From assembly GCA_033763335.1 (NCBI GenBank), contig JANRKU010000161.1:15279-79278 (forward strand): 64,000 nucleotides of DNA. Direction: 5' to 3'. The notes below the pieces were generated by a model. That model saw only the letters and a program-made list of their open reading frames with translations, made no database searches and had not been told where the DNA came from. Shown here piece after piece: positions 1-8,611 of the stretch. This DNA is from GCA-2794515 sp033763335 (GTDB lineage Bacteria > Chloroflexota > Anaerolineae > Aggregatilineales > Phototrophicaceae). How positions within the stretch are numbered: the stretch's first letter is position 1; every line of letters begins with the position of its first letter. A program made the position numbers and the translations under genes.

Positions 1-404
1 AAGGCGATAATGTCGCCTTTGGGGGAGAGGGTGAGGTCATTTATTATTTTGCCTACACCAAACGTAATTATCAGTTCTTGACCTGTGCCATCATCATTAA
101 TACGGATGATGGAATCATCATTATAGAGGAATAAAATTTTGCCCGTTTCGATAATTTCTGTGGGGGCAGGGGTGCGTGTGGGTGCTATGGTCTCGGTGGG
201 GGTGGGTGTAAAGGTGGGGGGTAAAGGGCGTAACCCACTTTGTGCAGGTGTCTCTGTGATAGAAATTATTTCGGTTGCGACACTACTCACAGATGGTTCA
301 TCTGGTAAGACCACTCGTGTTGGCAAGGATTCTTCTTGTGTGGGCGAACATGCCACCAAAACCAGACACATGCTCATGATGACCATCTGAAGATACTTGA
401 ACAT
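1..404 (-). CDS. Lipoprotein with Thr/Pro linker and probable beta-propeller (partial)
   Basis: The reading frame starts at ATG (402-404, minus strand) and runs off the left edge, so only the first ~134 codons are visible. The N-terminus is a lipoprotein signal: a hydrophobic stretch ending LVLVACSP, with Cys19 as the lipidation site. A low-complexity linker follows (LPPTFTPTPTET... at about 59-80), typical of exported Chloroflexota proteins. The last visible part, with GKILFLYNDDSIIRINDDGT, resembles TolB/WD40-like propeller repeats. An AGGA ribosome site lies 7 bases before the ATG. It is divergent from the aldolase gene. A surface-attached propeller protein is inferred; substrate unknown. 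Confidence 0.7.
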   Translation of the reverse strand, partial: MFKYLQMVIMSMCLVLVACSPTQEESLPTRVVLPDEPSVSSVATEIISITETPAQSGLRPLPPTFTPTPTETIAPTRTPAPTEIIETGKILFLYNDDSIIRINDDGTGQELIITFGVGKIINDLTLSPKGDIIA

Positions 405-463
405 CGCAATTCCTATCGTGTTTGTGCTAAACTCATTTTTATTTTTCTATTATATTCTAAATT

Positions 464-550
464 GGGCGGACATACGACCCATTTTCAAAAAATGGGTCTA
501 GTACCGCCCTTACACTCGTAGGGGATGACTAGCAAAGCGGATGTCATCCC
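464..550. repeat. Intergenic double stem-loop (palindromic repeat family)
   Basis: Between the divergent lipoprotein and aldolase genes are two inverted repeats. The first is GGGCGG (464-469) with CCGCCC (504-509), enclosing an inner GACCCATTTT/AAATGGGTC hairpin. The second is GGGATGAC (522-529) with GTCATCCC (543-550). The first shares the GGGCGG/CCGCCCTTAC edges of the repeats found elsewhere in this window. No coding frame was seen in 405-575 beyond this. Confidence 0.5.
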
Positions 551-575
551 AAATAATGGTAAAGGATAACTTTTT

Positions 576-1217
576 ATGCTTCCGCAACACGTTTTAGACC
601 GTTTGCTCACCGAAGCTGTTATGGTAGGGATGCGCGGGAATTTTCCGCCAGCCGTTGCCTTACGTACTGCCGAAATTATGCGTGACTACAATATGACGAT
701 TTTTGAACTCACCCTCAATTCAGTACAACCCCTAGAGGCGATGACCGCGCTCAAAAAACAATGGGGTGATGGGGTGATTGCTGGCATGGGGACTGTCCTC
801 ACGGTTGATGATGCTGAACGTGCCATTGGAGCAGGCGCAGATTTTATCGTCTCGCCTGCATTTGTGCCGAGTGTGGTGGAATATGCCCAAAAAATGGGTG
901 TATTTGTCGCACCAGGTGTCATCACACCCACAGAGGCTGTGACGGCGTGGGCGATGGGCGTGACATTGCTCAAATTATTCCCCATCGGCGCACTTGGGTT
1001 AGATTATTTTAAGGCGATGTTTGCCCCACTGAATCATATCCGTTTTATGTGCAATGGCGCGGTAGATGGCGATAATATCCCCCAATTTATGAAAGCGGGG
1101 GCAGTCGCGGCAGGCATGGGCGGATGGCTCACAGGCGATGGTCAAATGCCAGAGGCGCTGATGCGGTCACGGGCGCAAACCATCCGTGAAGGTATAGCTG
1201 GTGTGCGGACGGTATAA
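576..1217 (+). CDS. eda: KDPG / KDPGal aldolase family protein
   Basis: 213 residues, the normal size for 2-keto-3-deoxy-6-phosphogluconate aldolase (class I, TIM barrel), which cleaves KDPG to pyruvate and glyceraldehyde-3-phosphate in the Entner-Doudoroff or uronate routes. Family marks visible: Arg20 in the first strand (VMVGMRG), Glu44 in IFELTL, the AGMGTVL segment at 69-75, and the Schiff-base lysine Lys133 in LLKLFP. The C-terminal phosphate-binding part GMGGWLTG is present. Its stop overlaps the rsmH start (TAATG), so it is translationally coupled to the cell-wall cluster, an unusual place for a catabolic aldolase. The exact sugar-acid substrate cannot be told from sequence. Confidence 0.85.
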   Translation: MLPQHVLDRLLTEAVMVGMRGNFPPAVALRTAEIMRDYNMTIFELTLNSVQPLEAMTALKKQWGDGVIAGMGTVLTVDDAERAIGAGADFIVSPAFVPSVVEYAQKMGVFVAPGVITPTEAVTAWAMGVTLLKLFPIGALGLDYFKAMFAPLNHIRFMCNGAVDGDNIPQFMKAGAVAAGMGGWLTGDGQMPEALMRSRAQTIREGIAGVRTV

Positions 1218-2143
1218 TGGCGCATATCTCCGTTTTATTGGATGAAATTCTCACCCACCTAACCCCTTGTATTCACCCAGATGCGCGGGTCATTGATGGC
1301 ACATTGGGCGCGGGTGGGCATAGCCATGCCTTGCTCATGGCAGGATTTCCACAGCTATTAGGGCTGGATTTAGACCCACAAGCCTTAGCATTGGCGCGAG
1401 AAAAACTCGCCCCATTTGGGGAACGGGCGCAACTTCACCAAGCCAGTTATTTGGATATGACCGCACAAGCCAACTTGCTCGGTTGGGATTTTGTAGACGC
1501 GATTTTGCTCGATTTGGGCGTGTCATCTATGCAACTCGACACGGCGAGTCGTGGATTTGCCTTTATGCACGATGGTGATTTGGATATGCGGTTTAATCCA
1601 CAAGATGACCAAAAAGCCACCGCCGCCGATATTGTGAATACATGGTCACAAGCCGATTTAGCCGATTTATTTTGGCGCTATGGTGAAGAAAAATATTCCC
1701 GCCCATTGGCAAAGACCATCATCGAACACCGTCCTTATGCCACCACCAAGCAATTGGCAGGGGTTATAGAAGCCGCCACACCCAAAAAATATGTGAAGGG
1801 GGTTAAGCCCATTCACCCCGCTACACGGATTTTTCAGGCATTGCGTATCGGTGTGAACGATGAATTGCGCGTCTTAGAAGCAACACTCCCGCGTGCCGTT
1901 GCCTTATTAAAACCCAAAGGCAGATTGGCTGTAATCAGTTTTCATAGCCTAGAAGACCGCATTGTGAAACAGATTTTTAAGGATATGAGCGAAGAAATTA
2001 TCTCACCACCCGGTATGGTGCTACAAGAAAAACGGGCTGTGGTACAATTAATCACAAGAAAACCGCTTGTCCCTAGCGAACAGGAACAAGCACAAAATCC
2101 GCGTAGTCGGAGCGCAAAATTGCGCGTGATAGAAAAAATATAA
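1217..2143 (+). CDS. rsmH: 16S rRNA (cytosine-1402-N4) methyltransferase RsmH
   Basis: 308 residues, normal for RsmH/MraW, the SAM-dependent enzyme that N4-methylates C1402 of 16S rRNA. Visible: the N-terminal HISVLLDEIL, the SAM-binding loop DGTLGAGGHS (27-36), ILLDLGVSSMQLD (about 95-107), GVNDELRVLE and the C-terminal RSAKLRVIE. Its place at the head of the dcw cluster followed by ftsL and ftsI is the classical order; mraZ, usually just upstream, is replaced here by the aldolase. ATG overlaps the upstream stop by one base. Confidence 0.95.
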   Translation: MAHISVLLDEILTHLTPCIHPDARVIDGTLGAGGHSHALLMAGFPQLLGLDLDPQALALAREKLAPFGERAQLHQASYLDMTAQANLLGWDFVDAILLDLGVSSMQLDTASRGFAFMHDGDLDMRFNPQDDQKATAADIVNTWSQADLADLFWRYGEEKYSRPLAKTIIEHRPYATTKQLAGVIEAATPKKYVKGVKPIHPATRIFQALRIGVNDELRVLEATLPRAVALLKPKGRLAVISFHSLEDRIVKQIFKDMSEEIISPPGMVLQEKRAVVQLITRKPLVPSEQEQAQNPRSRSAKLRVIEKI

Positions 2144-2166
2144 TTTGGCATAAATACATGAAGATA

Positions 2167-2194
2167 GTAGGGGCGCAACATGTTGCGCCCTTAC
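2167..2194. repeat. Palindromic repeat, GGGCGCAACATGTTGCGCCC type
   Basis: A perfect 20-base palindrome (2171-2190) flanked by GTAG on the left and TTAC on the right, between rsmH and ftsL. The same core occurs at 5520-5539, with one or two changes at 7083-7102 and 55924-55943. In RNA it would form a 10-bp stem, but there is no U-tract. Confidence 0.8.
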
Positions 2195-2217
2195 ACAGTA
2201 TTAGAGGTATCAAATAA

Positions 2218-2694
2218 ATGGCAAAAGGACAAGAGAATTGGCTCTCTCATGCCCTGTGGACGCGGGGATGGGAACCGCAACGTCAATTGTTGGCACTCGC
2301 CATACTTGGATTTTTTATCGCGCTCATTTTGGGTGGGTTATATCTGTCACAAGTGGTCTCTGAGGCAACCCTGAATCGGCGAATTGATGCCATTATCGAA
2401 GAACGGGACGATTTGGAACGTGCCAATGAAGCCCTGCGTGCTGATATTGCCCGCCTAGAAAGTGTGCCAAATTTGCAAACCCGCGCCGAACAGTTGGGGT
2501 TTGTATTGGCATCTGGTTCACAAATCGAATATTTAGTGGTGACAGGGTTTAATCCGCAACGGCAAGATACTGTTGCCCCTATCATCGCCCAAACCGAAGA
2601 ACCGCCCCTCTATAACCAAACTTTTGGTGATTGGGCAGGGGCGCAATTGCAAGCCATCCTTGATAGCATCAATGGCTCATCGAGTGGAGGATAA
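2218..2694 (+). CDS. ftsL: FtsL/DivIC-like divisome membrane protein
   Basis: 158-residue bitopic protein: short basic/polar N-terminus, one membrane segment (about 24-45), then a heptad-rich coiled coil (about 50-85: NRRIDAIIEERDDLERANEAL) and the NLQTRAEQLGF motif typical of septum formation initiator/FtsL proteins. A ~55-residue outer tail follows. FtsL forms a complex with FtsQ and FtsB/DivIC and activates FtsW-FtsI at midcell. Position immediately before the class B PBP gene supports FtsL over other short coiled-coil proteins; sequence alone would not separate FtsL from DivIC. Confidence 0.75.
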   Translation: MAKGQENWLSHALWTRGWEPQRQLLALAILGFFIALILGGLYLSQVVSEATLNRRIDAIIEERDDLERANEALRADIARLESVPNLQTRAEQLGFVLASGSQIEYLVVTGFNPQRQDTVAPIIAQTEEPPLYNQTFGDWAGAQLQAILDSINGSSSGG

Positions 2695-2702
2695 ATAATA
2701 TC

Positions 2703-4466
2703 ATGGCGACTCAGACCCAATTTTCAAATCAGCAAACCATTTTACGGCAACGTGCGCCCCTCGTTTTAGTTGGTGTCATTGCGATGGCGGCGGTGTTGCT
2801 GTTGCGGATTATCTCATTTCAATTCCCCACCGACCCGCGTGTTCAAGCCGAATTTCAGCTCATGCGCGATGCCAATTCTGGGCGGATTGAGCGTATCGAA
2901 AGTCCGCGTGGTGAAATTTATGACCGCAATGGCAACCCCTTGGCGGTGAATACTCTGTTATATCGTATTGGCATTAGTCCGGGACTTATTTCTAATAAGA
3001 CAAAAGTCGCCACCGACCTCGCACGTATTTTGAACCGCGATGAACTCGAAATGTTTGAATCATTGACCAATGGGGCGGTATGGGTGCCTCTTGGCACAGT
3101 AGACCCCGAAACATGGTATCAAATTCGTGAACTCGACATTTTTGGGATTGAGGTGGAACGGGTACAACGCCGTGTATACCCACAAGGTCCTTTGGGAGCG
3201 CAGGTCATCGGTTTTGTGAATGGCATTGGTGAAGATTCTCGCGGAAATTATGGCGTGGAGGGGTATTATCAAAGCGAATTGGCAGGGCAAGCCCGTGACC
3301 GTGCTGTGAGCAATATCCCGTTTGATTTGCCACAAGATACGGGTGTCTTGAACAGTGGCGCGACCCTTGTGCTGACCATTGACCGCAATGTGCAATTTTT
3401 AATTGAATCGGAATTGCAACGTGCTATCACCGAAACAGGCGCGACAGGTGGCACAATTATCATCATGAATCCGCGTACAGGCGATATTTTGGGCATGGCG
3501 AGTTATCCATCGTTTGACCCCAACGCCTATTTTGATGTTCAAAATCCGCTTGAATTGCAAAACCCCGCTATCAGTGGCTTATTTGAGCCAGGGTCGGTGT
3601 TCAAAGTGATTACAGTGGCGGCGGCATTAGAAACAGGCACAATCACCCCCGATTGGACATATAATGACCAAGGGGAACTCGAAATGGGCGGGATTCGTAT
3701 CCAAAATTGGGATAGAGTGGCGCATGGGGTCGTAGATGTGCGCCGTATTTTGGTCGAATCACTCAATATTGGCACAGCGACCATCGCCCAAGAAATGGGC
3801 TGGGAACTTTTTTATGAAATGCTCAATCGCTTTGGCATTGGTAGCCTCACACGGGTAGATTTGCAAGGCGAACAACCCGGCATCCTCCGCACACCCGATG
3901 ACCTCAGTGGGCAATGGAGCGAGAGCGATTTGGGGACGAATAGTTTTGGGCAGGGGTTATCTGTCACCCCATTGCAAATGTTGGTGGCAGTGAACGCGAT
4001 TGCCAACGGCGGGGTCATGATGCAACCGCGTTTGGTGCATCAAATTGTGGATGGCGATAAAATTTATGAATCGCGCCCTATGCCATTGGGGACGACCACC
4101 ATCAGCCAAGAAACAGCGCGTATCGTCACCGATATGATGGTGGATGTGGTGGAAATTGGGTTAGATGATGCGGCGCGTGTCCCCGGATATACCATCGCAG
4201 GCAAAACAGGCACGGCAGAAATCGGCACACCTGTTGGCTATGAAACGGGCGCATATATCATGAGTTTTGTGGGATTTTTGCCAGCAGATGACCCACAAGT
4301 GAGCATTTTTATCAAATTAGACCGTCCACAAAATGGACGCTGGGCGAGTGATGTGGTCGCCCCCATTTTTAGCCGTATGACCTCGCGTTTGGTGTATTTG
4401 CTCGAAATCCCCAACGATGAGACCAGACTAAAATTATTGGCACAAAATTCAGGCGCGGGGGGATAA
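2703..4466 (+). CDS. ftsI: Peptidoglycan transpeptidase FtsI (class B PBP)
   Basis: 587 residues. One N-terminal membrane anchor (about 17-40) is followed by the PBP dimerisation domain (ESPRGEIYDRNGNPLA at 66-81) and the transpeptidase domain. All three catalytic motifs are intact: SVFK (Ser298 nucleophile, Lys301), SLN (353-355) and KTG (501-503). It cross-links peptidoglycan at the septum with FtsW. It sits eight bases after ftsL and six bases before mraY, so one operon is likely. No C-terminal PASTA domain is seen. Confidence 0.93.
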   Translation: MATQTQFSNQQTILRQRAPLVLVGVIAMAAVLLLRIISFQFPTDPRVQAEFQLMRDANSGRIERIESPRGEIYDRNGNPLAVNTLLYRIGISPGLISNKTKVATDLARILNRDELEMFESLTNGAVWVPLGTVDPETWYQIRELDIFGIEVERVQRRVYPQGPLGAQVIGFVNGIGEDSRGNYGVEGYYQSELAGQARDRAVSNIPFDLPQDTGVLNSGATLVLTIDRNVQFLIESELQRAITETGATGGTIIIMNPRTGDILGMASYPSFDPNAYFDVQNPLELQNPAISGLFEPGSVFKVITVAAALETGTITPDWTYNDQGELEMGGIRIQNWDRVAHGVVDVRRILVESLNIGTATIAQEMGWELFYEMLNRFGIGSLTRVDLQGEQPGILRTPDDLSGQWSESDLGTNSFGQGLSVTPLQMLVAVNAIANGGVMMQPRLVHQIVDGDKIYESRPMPLGTTTISQETARIVTDMMVDVVEIGLDDAARVPGYTIAGKTGTAEIGTPVGYETGAYIMSFVGFLPADDPQVSIFIKLDRPQNGRWASDVVAPIFSRMTSRLVYLLEIPNDETRLKLLAQNSGAGG

Positions 4467-4471
4467 TTCTT

Positions 4472-5503
4472 ATGACCGCAGGCGGTTTATCATTGGCGCT
4501 CACCATGGGCGGTATCACCTTTTTACTGTGTGTGATTTGGGGTGAGCCATTCATCGAAATTTTACGCAGGCTCAAAATTGGCAAAAAAGTGCGTGATGCA
4601 CTTGCAGAAATGCACCAAAAGAAAATTGGCACGCCGACTATGGGCGGTATCATGATTATCATCCCTGTTGTGCTGATTATTTTCGCCCTCAATTTGGCGA
4701 GTGTGGTGCAATCTGGGCAGGGTGCAAGCACCTTTTTGCCTATTGTAGTCTTACTCGGTTTTGCCATACTGGGTGGTATTGATGATTGGGAAGGGATTCG
4801 ACGGTCTTTTGGCGCTGAGGGGGAAGGTATTTCGCCCCGCGCCAAATTTTTGGGACAATTGCTATTGGCAGGTGGTGTCGCTTGCATGATGTCGTTGTAT
4901 GAAGGTGGGTTTTCATTTGCCAATGAAATCCGTATTCCTCTCATCCCTGTGGTTATCCCCCTTAGCCCAATTTTATTCATCCCATTGGCGATATTCATCA
5001 TTATTGGCACATCCAATGCAGTCAATTTTACCGATGGGTTAGATGGGTTGGCAGGGATTATCACCGCCAGCGCGTTTGCGGCGTATGGGGTGATTGCCTA
5101 TTTGCAGGGGCAAATTTATTTGGTGCAATTGTGCTTTGTATTGGTGGGCGCGTGCTTTGGATTTTTATGGTATAACGCGCATCCCGCCCAATTATTTATG
5201 GGTGATACAGGCTCATTGGCACTAGGCGCAACACTCGGCACAGTCGCACTCATGACAGGGCAATGGGTGTTGTTGCCCATCATCGCCATTGTGCCAGTGG
5301 CAGAGACACTCACAGTCATTTTGCAGGTTTATTCTGCTAAATGGAGTCGGCGCTATTTGGGTGTGGATAAGCGGTTATTCCGCATGGCACCCTTACATCA
5401 TCATTTTGAAAAAGGCGGTTGGAGCGAAACCCAAGTCGTGCAACGGTTTTGGTTGGTTGGTATTTTGGCGGCGATGGTTGGGGTCGCATTGGCAATTTTG
5501 TGA
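4472..5503 (+). CDS. mraY: Phospho-N-acetylmuramoyl-pentapeptide transferase MraY
   Basis: 343 residues, polytopic. MraY transfers phospho-MurNAc-pentapeptide from UDP to undecaprenyl phosphate, making lipid I. Signature motifs are all present: MHQKKIGTPTMGG, the GGIDDWEG pair Asp104/Asp105, NFTDGLDGLAG (Asp188, Asp191), LFMGDTGSLALG and the histidine cluster APLHHHFE. About ten hydrophobic segments are visible. The usual murE-murF pair that precedes mraY is missing; ftsI directly precedes it. Confidence 0.95.
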   Translation: MTAGGLSLALTMGGITFLLCVIWGEPFIEILRRLKIGKKVRDALAEMHQKKIGTPTMGGIMIIIPVVLIIFALNLASVVQSGQGASTFLPIVVLLGFAILGGIDDWEGIRRSFGAEGEGISPRAKFLGQLLLAGGVACMMSLYEGGFSFANEIRIPLIPVVIPLSPILFIPLAIFIIIGTSNAVNFTDGLDGLAGIITASAFAAYGVIAYLQGQIYLVQLCFVLVGACFGFLWYNAHPAQLFMGDTGSLALGATLGTVALMTGQWVLLPIIAIVPVAETLTVILQVYSAKWSRRYLGVDKRLFRMAPLHHHFEKGGWSETQVVQRFWLVGILAAMVGVALAIL

Positions 5504-5517
5504 TATATCTATTATTT

Positions 5518-5644
5518 GTGGGCGCAACATGTTGCGCCCTTACGAAGCCCATAATATAACCTGTAGGGACGGCATATATGCCGTCCGTGTATAAATAATA
5601 TAACCTGTAGGGGCGGATTAGGACGCATGTCCGTATATCCGCCC
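5518..5644. repeat. Cluster of three palindromic repeats between mraY and murD
   Basis: Three elements lie head to tail: GGGCGCAACATGTTGCGCCC (5520-5539), GGACGGCATATATGCCGTCC (5567-5586), and a longer imperfect one, GGGCGGATTAGGAC...GTCCGTATATCCGCCC (5611-5644). Elements two and three are each preceded by the same short string ATAATATAACCTGTAGGG, suggesting duplication of the element with its flank. The 5504-5670 gap holds nothing else that I can identify. Confidence 0.75.
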
Positions 5645-5670
5645 TAAAATAGATGAAGAGATAGGTTTGT

Positions 5671-7056
5671 ATGTTCCCAAAAGGCGTAAGTAGCGAAATT
5701 TTAGAAGGACGGCGTGTGATTGTGGTCGGATTTGCCCGTCAGGGACAAGCCCTTGCCCGATGGTTGCCGAGTACCGGGGCGCGTGTGATTGTCACCGACC
5801 AACGCCCATTAGAGCAAATAGATGTGGCATTAGAAGATTTTCCGCGTGTTAGTTTTATACTCGGTGGACATCCAAGCGAATTGCTCAATAATACCGACTT
5901 AATTTGTGTATCGGGCGGTGTGCCATTAGACATCCCCTTTTTGCAAGAAGCGCGTGAACGCAATATCCCCATCACCAACGATGCCCAACTGTTTATAGAA
6001 CGGTGTCCCGCGCCGATTATCGGCATCACAGGGAGCGCAGGCAAGACCACCACAACCACATTGGTGGGGGAAATGTGCAAGCGGGCAGGCATGACCACAT
6101 GGGTGGGTGGGAATATTGGCAATGTGTTACTCGACATCATGATGGGTATTCGCCCCAATCATCAGGTGGTGATGGAACTTTCGAGTTTTCAATTGGAATT
6201 GTGTTTTTCCAGTCCATCCATTGGCGCAATCCTCAATATCACGCCCAACCATCTGGATAGGCACGGCACCATGCAAGAATATATGCGTGCCAAAGCCAAT
6301 ATTATCGGACATCAAACCGCCAATGACATCAGCGTTTTGGGGCGTGATGACCCCATGACCCGCTTGCTAGAACCGATTGTGAAGGGACAATTGGTGTGGT
6401 TTAGTCGGCGGGAGATGGTGAGCGATGGCGCATTTATGATAGGCAGTCGCTTGGCGGTCACAGGGCTTTCTAGCCCCGATGGTGAACCGCATATTTTATG
6501 CGATATAAGCGAAATTCCCCTGCGTGGCGACCATAATGTGTTGAATGTGTTGGCGGCGTGCGCGATTGCGGGATGCGCGGGGGTATCGCCAGACGAAATG
6601 GTCGAGACCATCAAAGCCTTTAAGCCTGTGCCACATCGCCTAGAGACGGTGCGCGTGGTGGATGGTGTGACCTATGTCAATGATAGCATCGCCACCGCCC
6701 CAGAACGGGTTGTTGCCGCTTTGAATAGTTATACTGAGCCGATTATTTTGTTGGCTGGCGGGGCAGATAAAAAGCTCCCGTGGGATGAAATGTTGACATT
6801 GGCACGACACAAAACCCGCCATATTATCGCGTTTGGGCGGGATGGTGATATAGTAGTAGAGACCATGAAAAAATTATTTGGTCATGCCAACACCGTTACT
6901 CGTGTGGAAGCACTTGAAGAAGCGGTGCTATTAGCGAAAAAATTAGCACAAGCGGGTGATGTGGTGTTGCTTTCGCCCGGTGGCACGAGCTACGATGCCT
7001 ATCGTGATTTTGCCCAACGGGGCGAACACTTTCGTGAGTTGGTAATGGCGCTATAA
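5671..7056 (+). CDS. murD: UDP-N-acetylmuramoyl-L-alanine--D-glutamate ligase MurD
   Basis: 461 residues, typical Mur ligase. An N-terminal nucleotide-binding domain begins VIVVGFARQGQALAR, the ATP P-loop is GITGSAGKTTTTT (118-130), the central domain carries NITPNHLDRHGTM, and the C-terminal domain has VNDSIATAPERV and LLSPGGTSYDAYRDFAQRG, which fits MurD rather than MurC/E. It adds D-Glu to UDP-MurNAc-L-Ala in the cytoplasm. ATG with a GAGATAGG-like site just upstream. Confidence 0.93.
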   Translation: MFPKGVSSEILEGRRVIVVGFARQGQALARWLPSTGARVIVTDQRPLEQIDVALEDFPRVSFILGGHPSELLNNTDLICVSGGVPLDIPFLQEARERNIPITNDAQLFIERCPAPIIGITGSAGKTTTTTLVGEMCKRAGMTTWVGGNIGNVLLDIMMGIRPNHQVVMELSSFQLELCFSSPSIGAILNITPNHLDRHGTMQEYMRAKANIIGHQTANDISVLGRDDPMTRLLEPIVKGQLVWFSRREMVSDGAFMIGSRLAVTGLSSPDGEPHILCDISEIPLRGDHNVLNVLAACAIAGCAGVSPDEMVETIKAFKPVPHRLETVRVVDGVTYVNDSIATAPERVVAALNSYTEPIILLAGGADKKLPWDEMLTLARHKTRHIIAFGRDGDIVVETMKKLFGHANTVTRVEALEEAVLLAKKLAQAGDVVLLSPGGTSYDAYRDFAQRGEHFRELVMAL

Positions 7057-7082
7057 TGATATAAATTCAACCTCACCCGTAA

Positions 7083-7258
7083 GGGCGCAATATATTGCGC
7101 CCCATGCGTAGCAACTTAACAACAAAACCAGCCCCTATCCCCCTGTGGATACGATATATCGTGTCCCTACACCCCATTGCATGGACAAAGGGGGAGAAAC
7201 CCTTAAAAAGGTGGTTTAGCCCCCTCTCTACGAAGTGGGGAGGGGGTTGGGGGTGGGG
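7083..7258. repeat. Repeat cluster between murD and ftsW
   Basis: The 7057-7297 gap carries a perfect palindrome GGGCGCAATATATTGCGCCC (7083-7102), an imperfect one GATACGATATATCGTGTC (7148-7165), and a C/G-rich stretch at about 7185-7258 (CCCCCTCTCTACGAAGTGGGG...) resembling the CCCCTCTCC/GGAGAGGGG repeat seen at 60964 and 63484. No coding sequence is apparent. Confidence 0.65.
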
Positions 7259-7297
7259 CGCACCGATAAAAAGATGATTGTATAGGAAAAATTGCTG

Positions 7298-8611
7298 ATG
7301 ACAGACCAATCTTTACCCCAATTTGTAGATGATGATTTGCCAGCCATCACCCTAGAGCCTATTCGCCCCAAACGCGCATCTGCCGATATTGGGGCGCGGA
7401 ATGTGGTCGAGCGCAAACTCACTTTTTGGAATACCCTCGACAAGCCCATGCTCATCATCACGGGGATGCTCCTCGCGTTGGGTGTCATGATGGTGTATAG
7501 CGCCACTTTCGACTGGAGTTTGGCAGAATTTGGTAGTGAAACCCGTGTGTTGTTTAATCATCTGCAAAATATCGCCATTGGGCTGGTTGCGATGGTTTTT
7601 TTCTCGCGGGTGAATTTGCGTTTTGTCCGTCGAATCGCGCTCATTGTCATGCTCATGGCGATTAGTTTTTTGATTGCTGTGTTGATTTTTGGTGATGACA
7701 CCTTTGGGGCGCGTCGTGCGCTCATCAATGGGCGTTTTCAGCCGAGCGAATTCGCGGAACTTGCCATCATCATTTATATGGCGGCGTGGATGGGGTCAAA
7801 AAATGTCCGTGTGCGGAGTTTCACCTATGGCTTGTTGCCATTTTTGGTGTTGGTCGGCATTGTGACGGGGTTGGTCGTTATCCAACCCGACCTCAGCACA
7901 GCCGTGACGATTTTTATCACATCGGGTATCATGTTCTTTTTGGCGGGTGCGAATATGCGTCAAGTGAGCATTGTATTGGGGACGGTGATTTTGGCAGGGG
8001 TGATTATTTTGCCCTTCTTCCCCTATGCCAAGACCCGTATTGATGCGTTCACGGCGGGTATCACCGACCCCACCCAAGCTAGTTGGCACACCCAACAGGC
8101 GCTTATCGCCATTTATTATGGTGGTTGGACAGGTTTGGGGCTTGGGACAGGTCAAAGTAAATTTCAGGGGTTGCCAGCGCCTCATACCGATAGTATTTTC
8201 GCCGTCATCGGAGAAGAATTTGGCGTGATTGGTGCATTTATCGTTGTGGGGATTTATCTCACGTTTTGCATACGCGGATTTCAAATCGCCCGCCGTGCCA
8301 CAGATACCTTTAGCGGATTGATTGCCTCTGGTATCACGATATGGGTCACATCGAAGGCGGTGTTAAATATTGCCGTTATGACGAATCTTATCCCTGCCAC
8401 AGGGCTACCCTTGCCACTGATTAGTTTTGGTGGGTCATCCTTAGTGGTGATTTTGGCAGGAATTGGGTTATTATTAGCAGTACAACGGCAGACGATTATC
8501 AAAGAAAATTCACCAGAACGGAGAAACCTGAGTGCGAATGATTATCGCGGCGGGGGGGACGGGCGGTCACGTATACCCCGCACTAGCAGTCGTAGAGTCT
8601 ATACAAGCTAA
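7298..8611 (+). CDS. ftsW: Lipid II glycosyltransferase FtsW (SEDS family)
   Basis: 437 residues, polytopic SEDS protein that polymerises lipid II during division together with FtsI. Hydrophilic N-terminus of ~45 residues, then about ten membrane helices. SEDS marks include PSEFAEL, VVIQPDLSTA, the GLGTGQSKFQGLPAPHTDSIF loop region, FAVIGEEFGVIG and PLPLISFGGSSL near the C-terminus. I take ATG 7298 as start because AGGA at 7284-7287 is correctly spaced; an in-frame TTG at 7292 is less likely. The tail overlaps murG by 80 bases in another frame. Confidence 0.93.
   Translation: MTDQSLPQFVDDDLPAITLEPIRPKRASADIGARNVVERKLTFWNTLDKPMLIITGMLLALGVMMVYSATFDWSLAEFGSETRVLFNHLQNIAIGLVAMVFFSRVNLRFVRRIALIVMLMAISFLIAVLIFGDDTFGARRALINGRFQPSEFAELAIIIYMAAWMGSKNVRVRSFTYGLLPFLVLVGIVTGLVVIQPDLSTAVTIFITSGIMFFLAGANMRQVSIVLGTVILAGVIILPFFPYAKTRIDAFTAGITDPTQASWHTQQALIAIYYGGWTGLGLGTGQSKFQGLPAPHTDSIFAVIGEEFGVIGAFIVVGIYLTFCIRGFQIARRATDTFSGLIASGITIWVTSKAVLNIAVMTNLIPATGLPLPLISFGGSSLVVILAGIGLLLAVQRQTIIKENSPERRNLSANDYRGGGDGRSRIPRTSSRRVYTS

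Noticed and set aside
4369..5064. 231-codon minus-strand frame over ftsI/mraY
   Set aside because: Lies wholly opposite well-conserved coding sequence and shows low-complexity Ile/Pro/Ser composition typical of an antisense shadow.
2167..7258. CRISPR array from the repeated palindromes
   Set aside because: Elements differ in arms, have irregular spacing and no unique equal-length spacers, and no cas genes are present.
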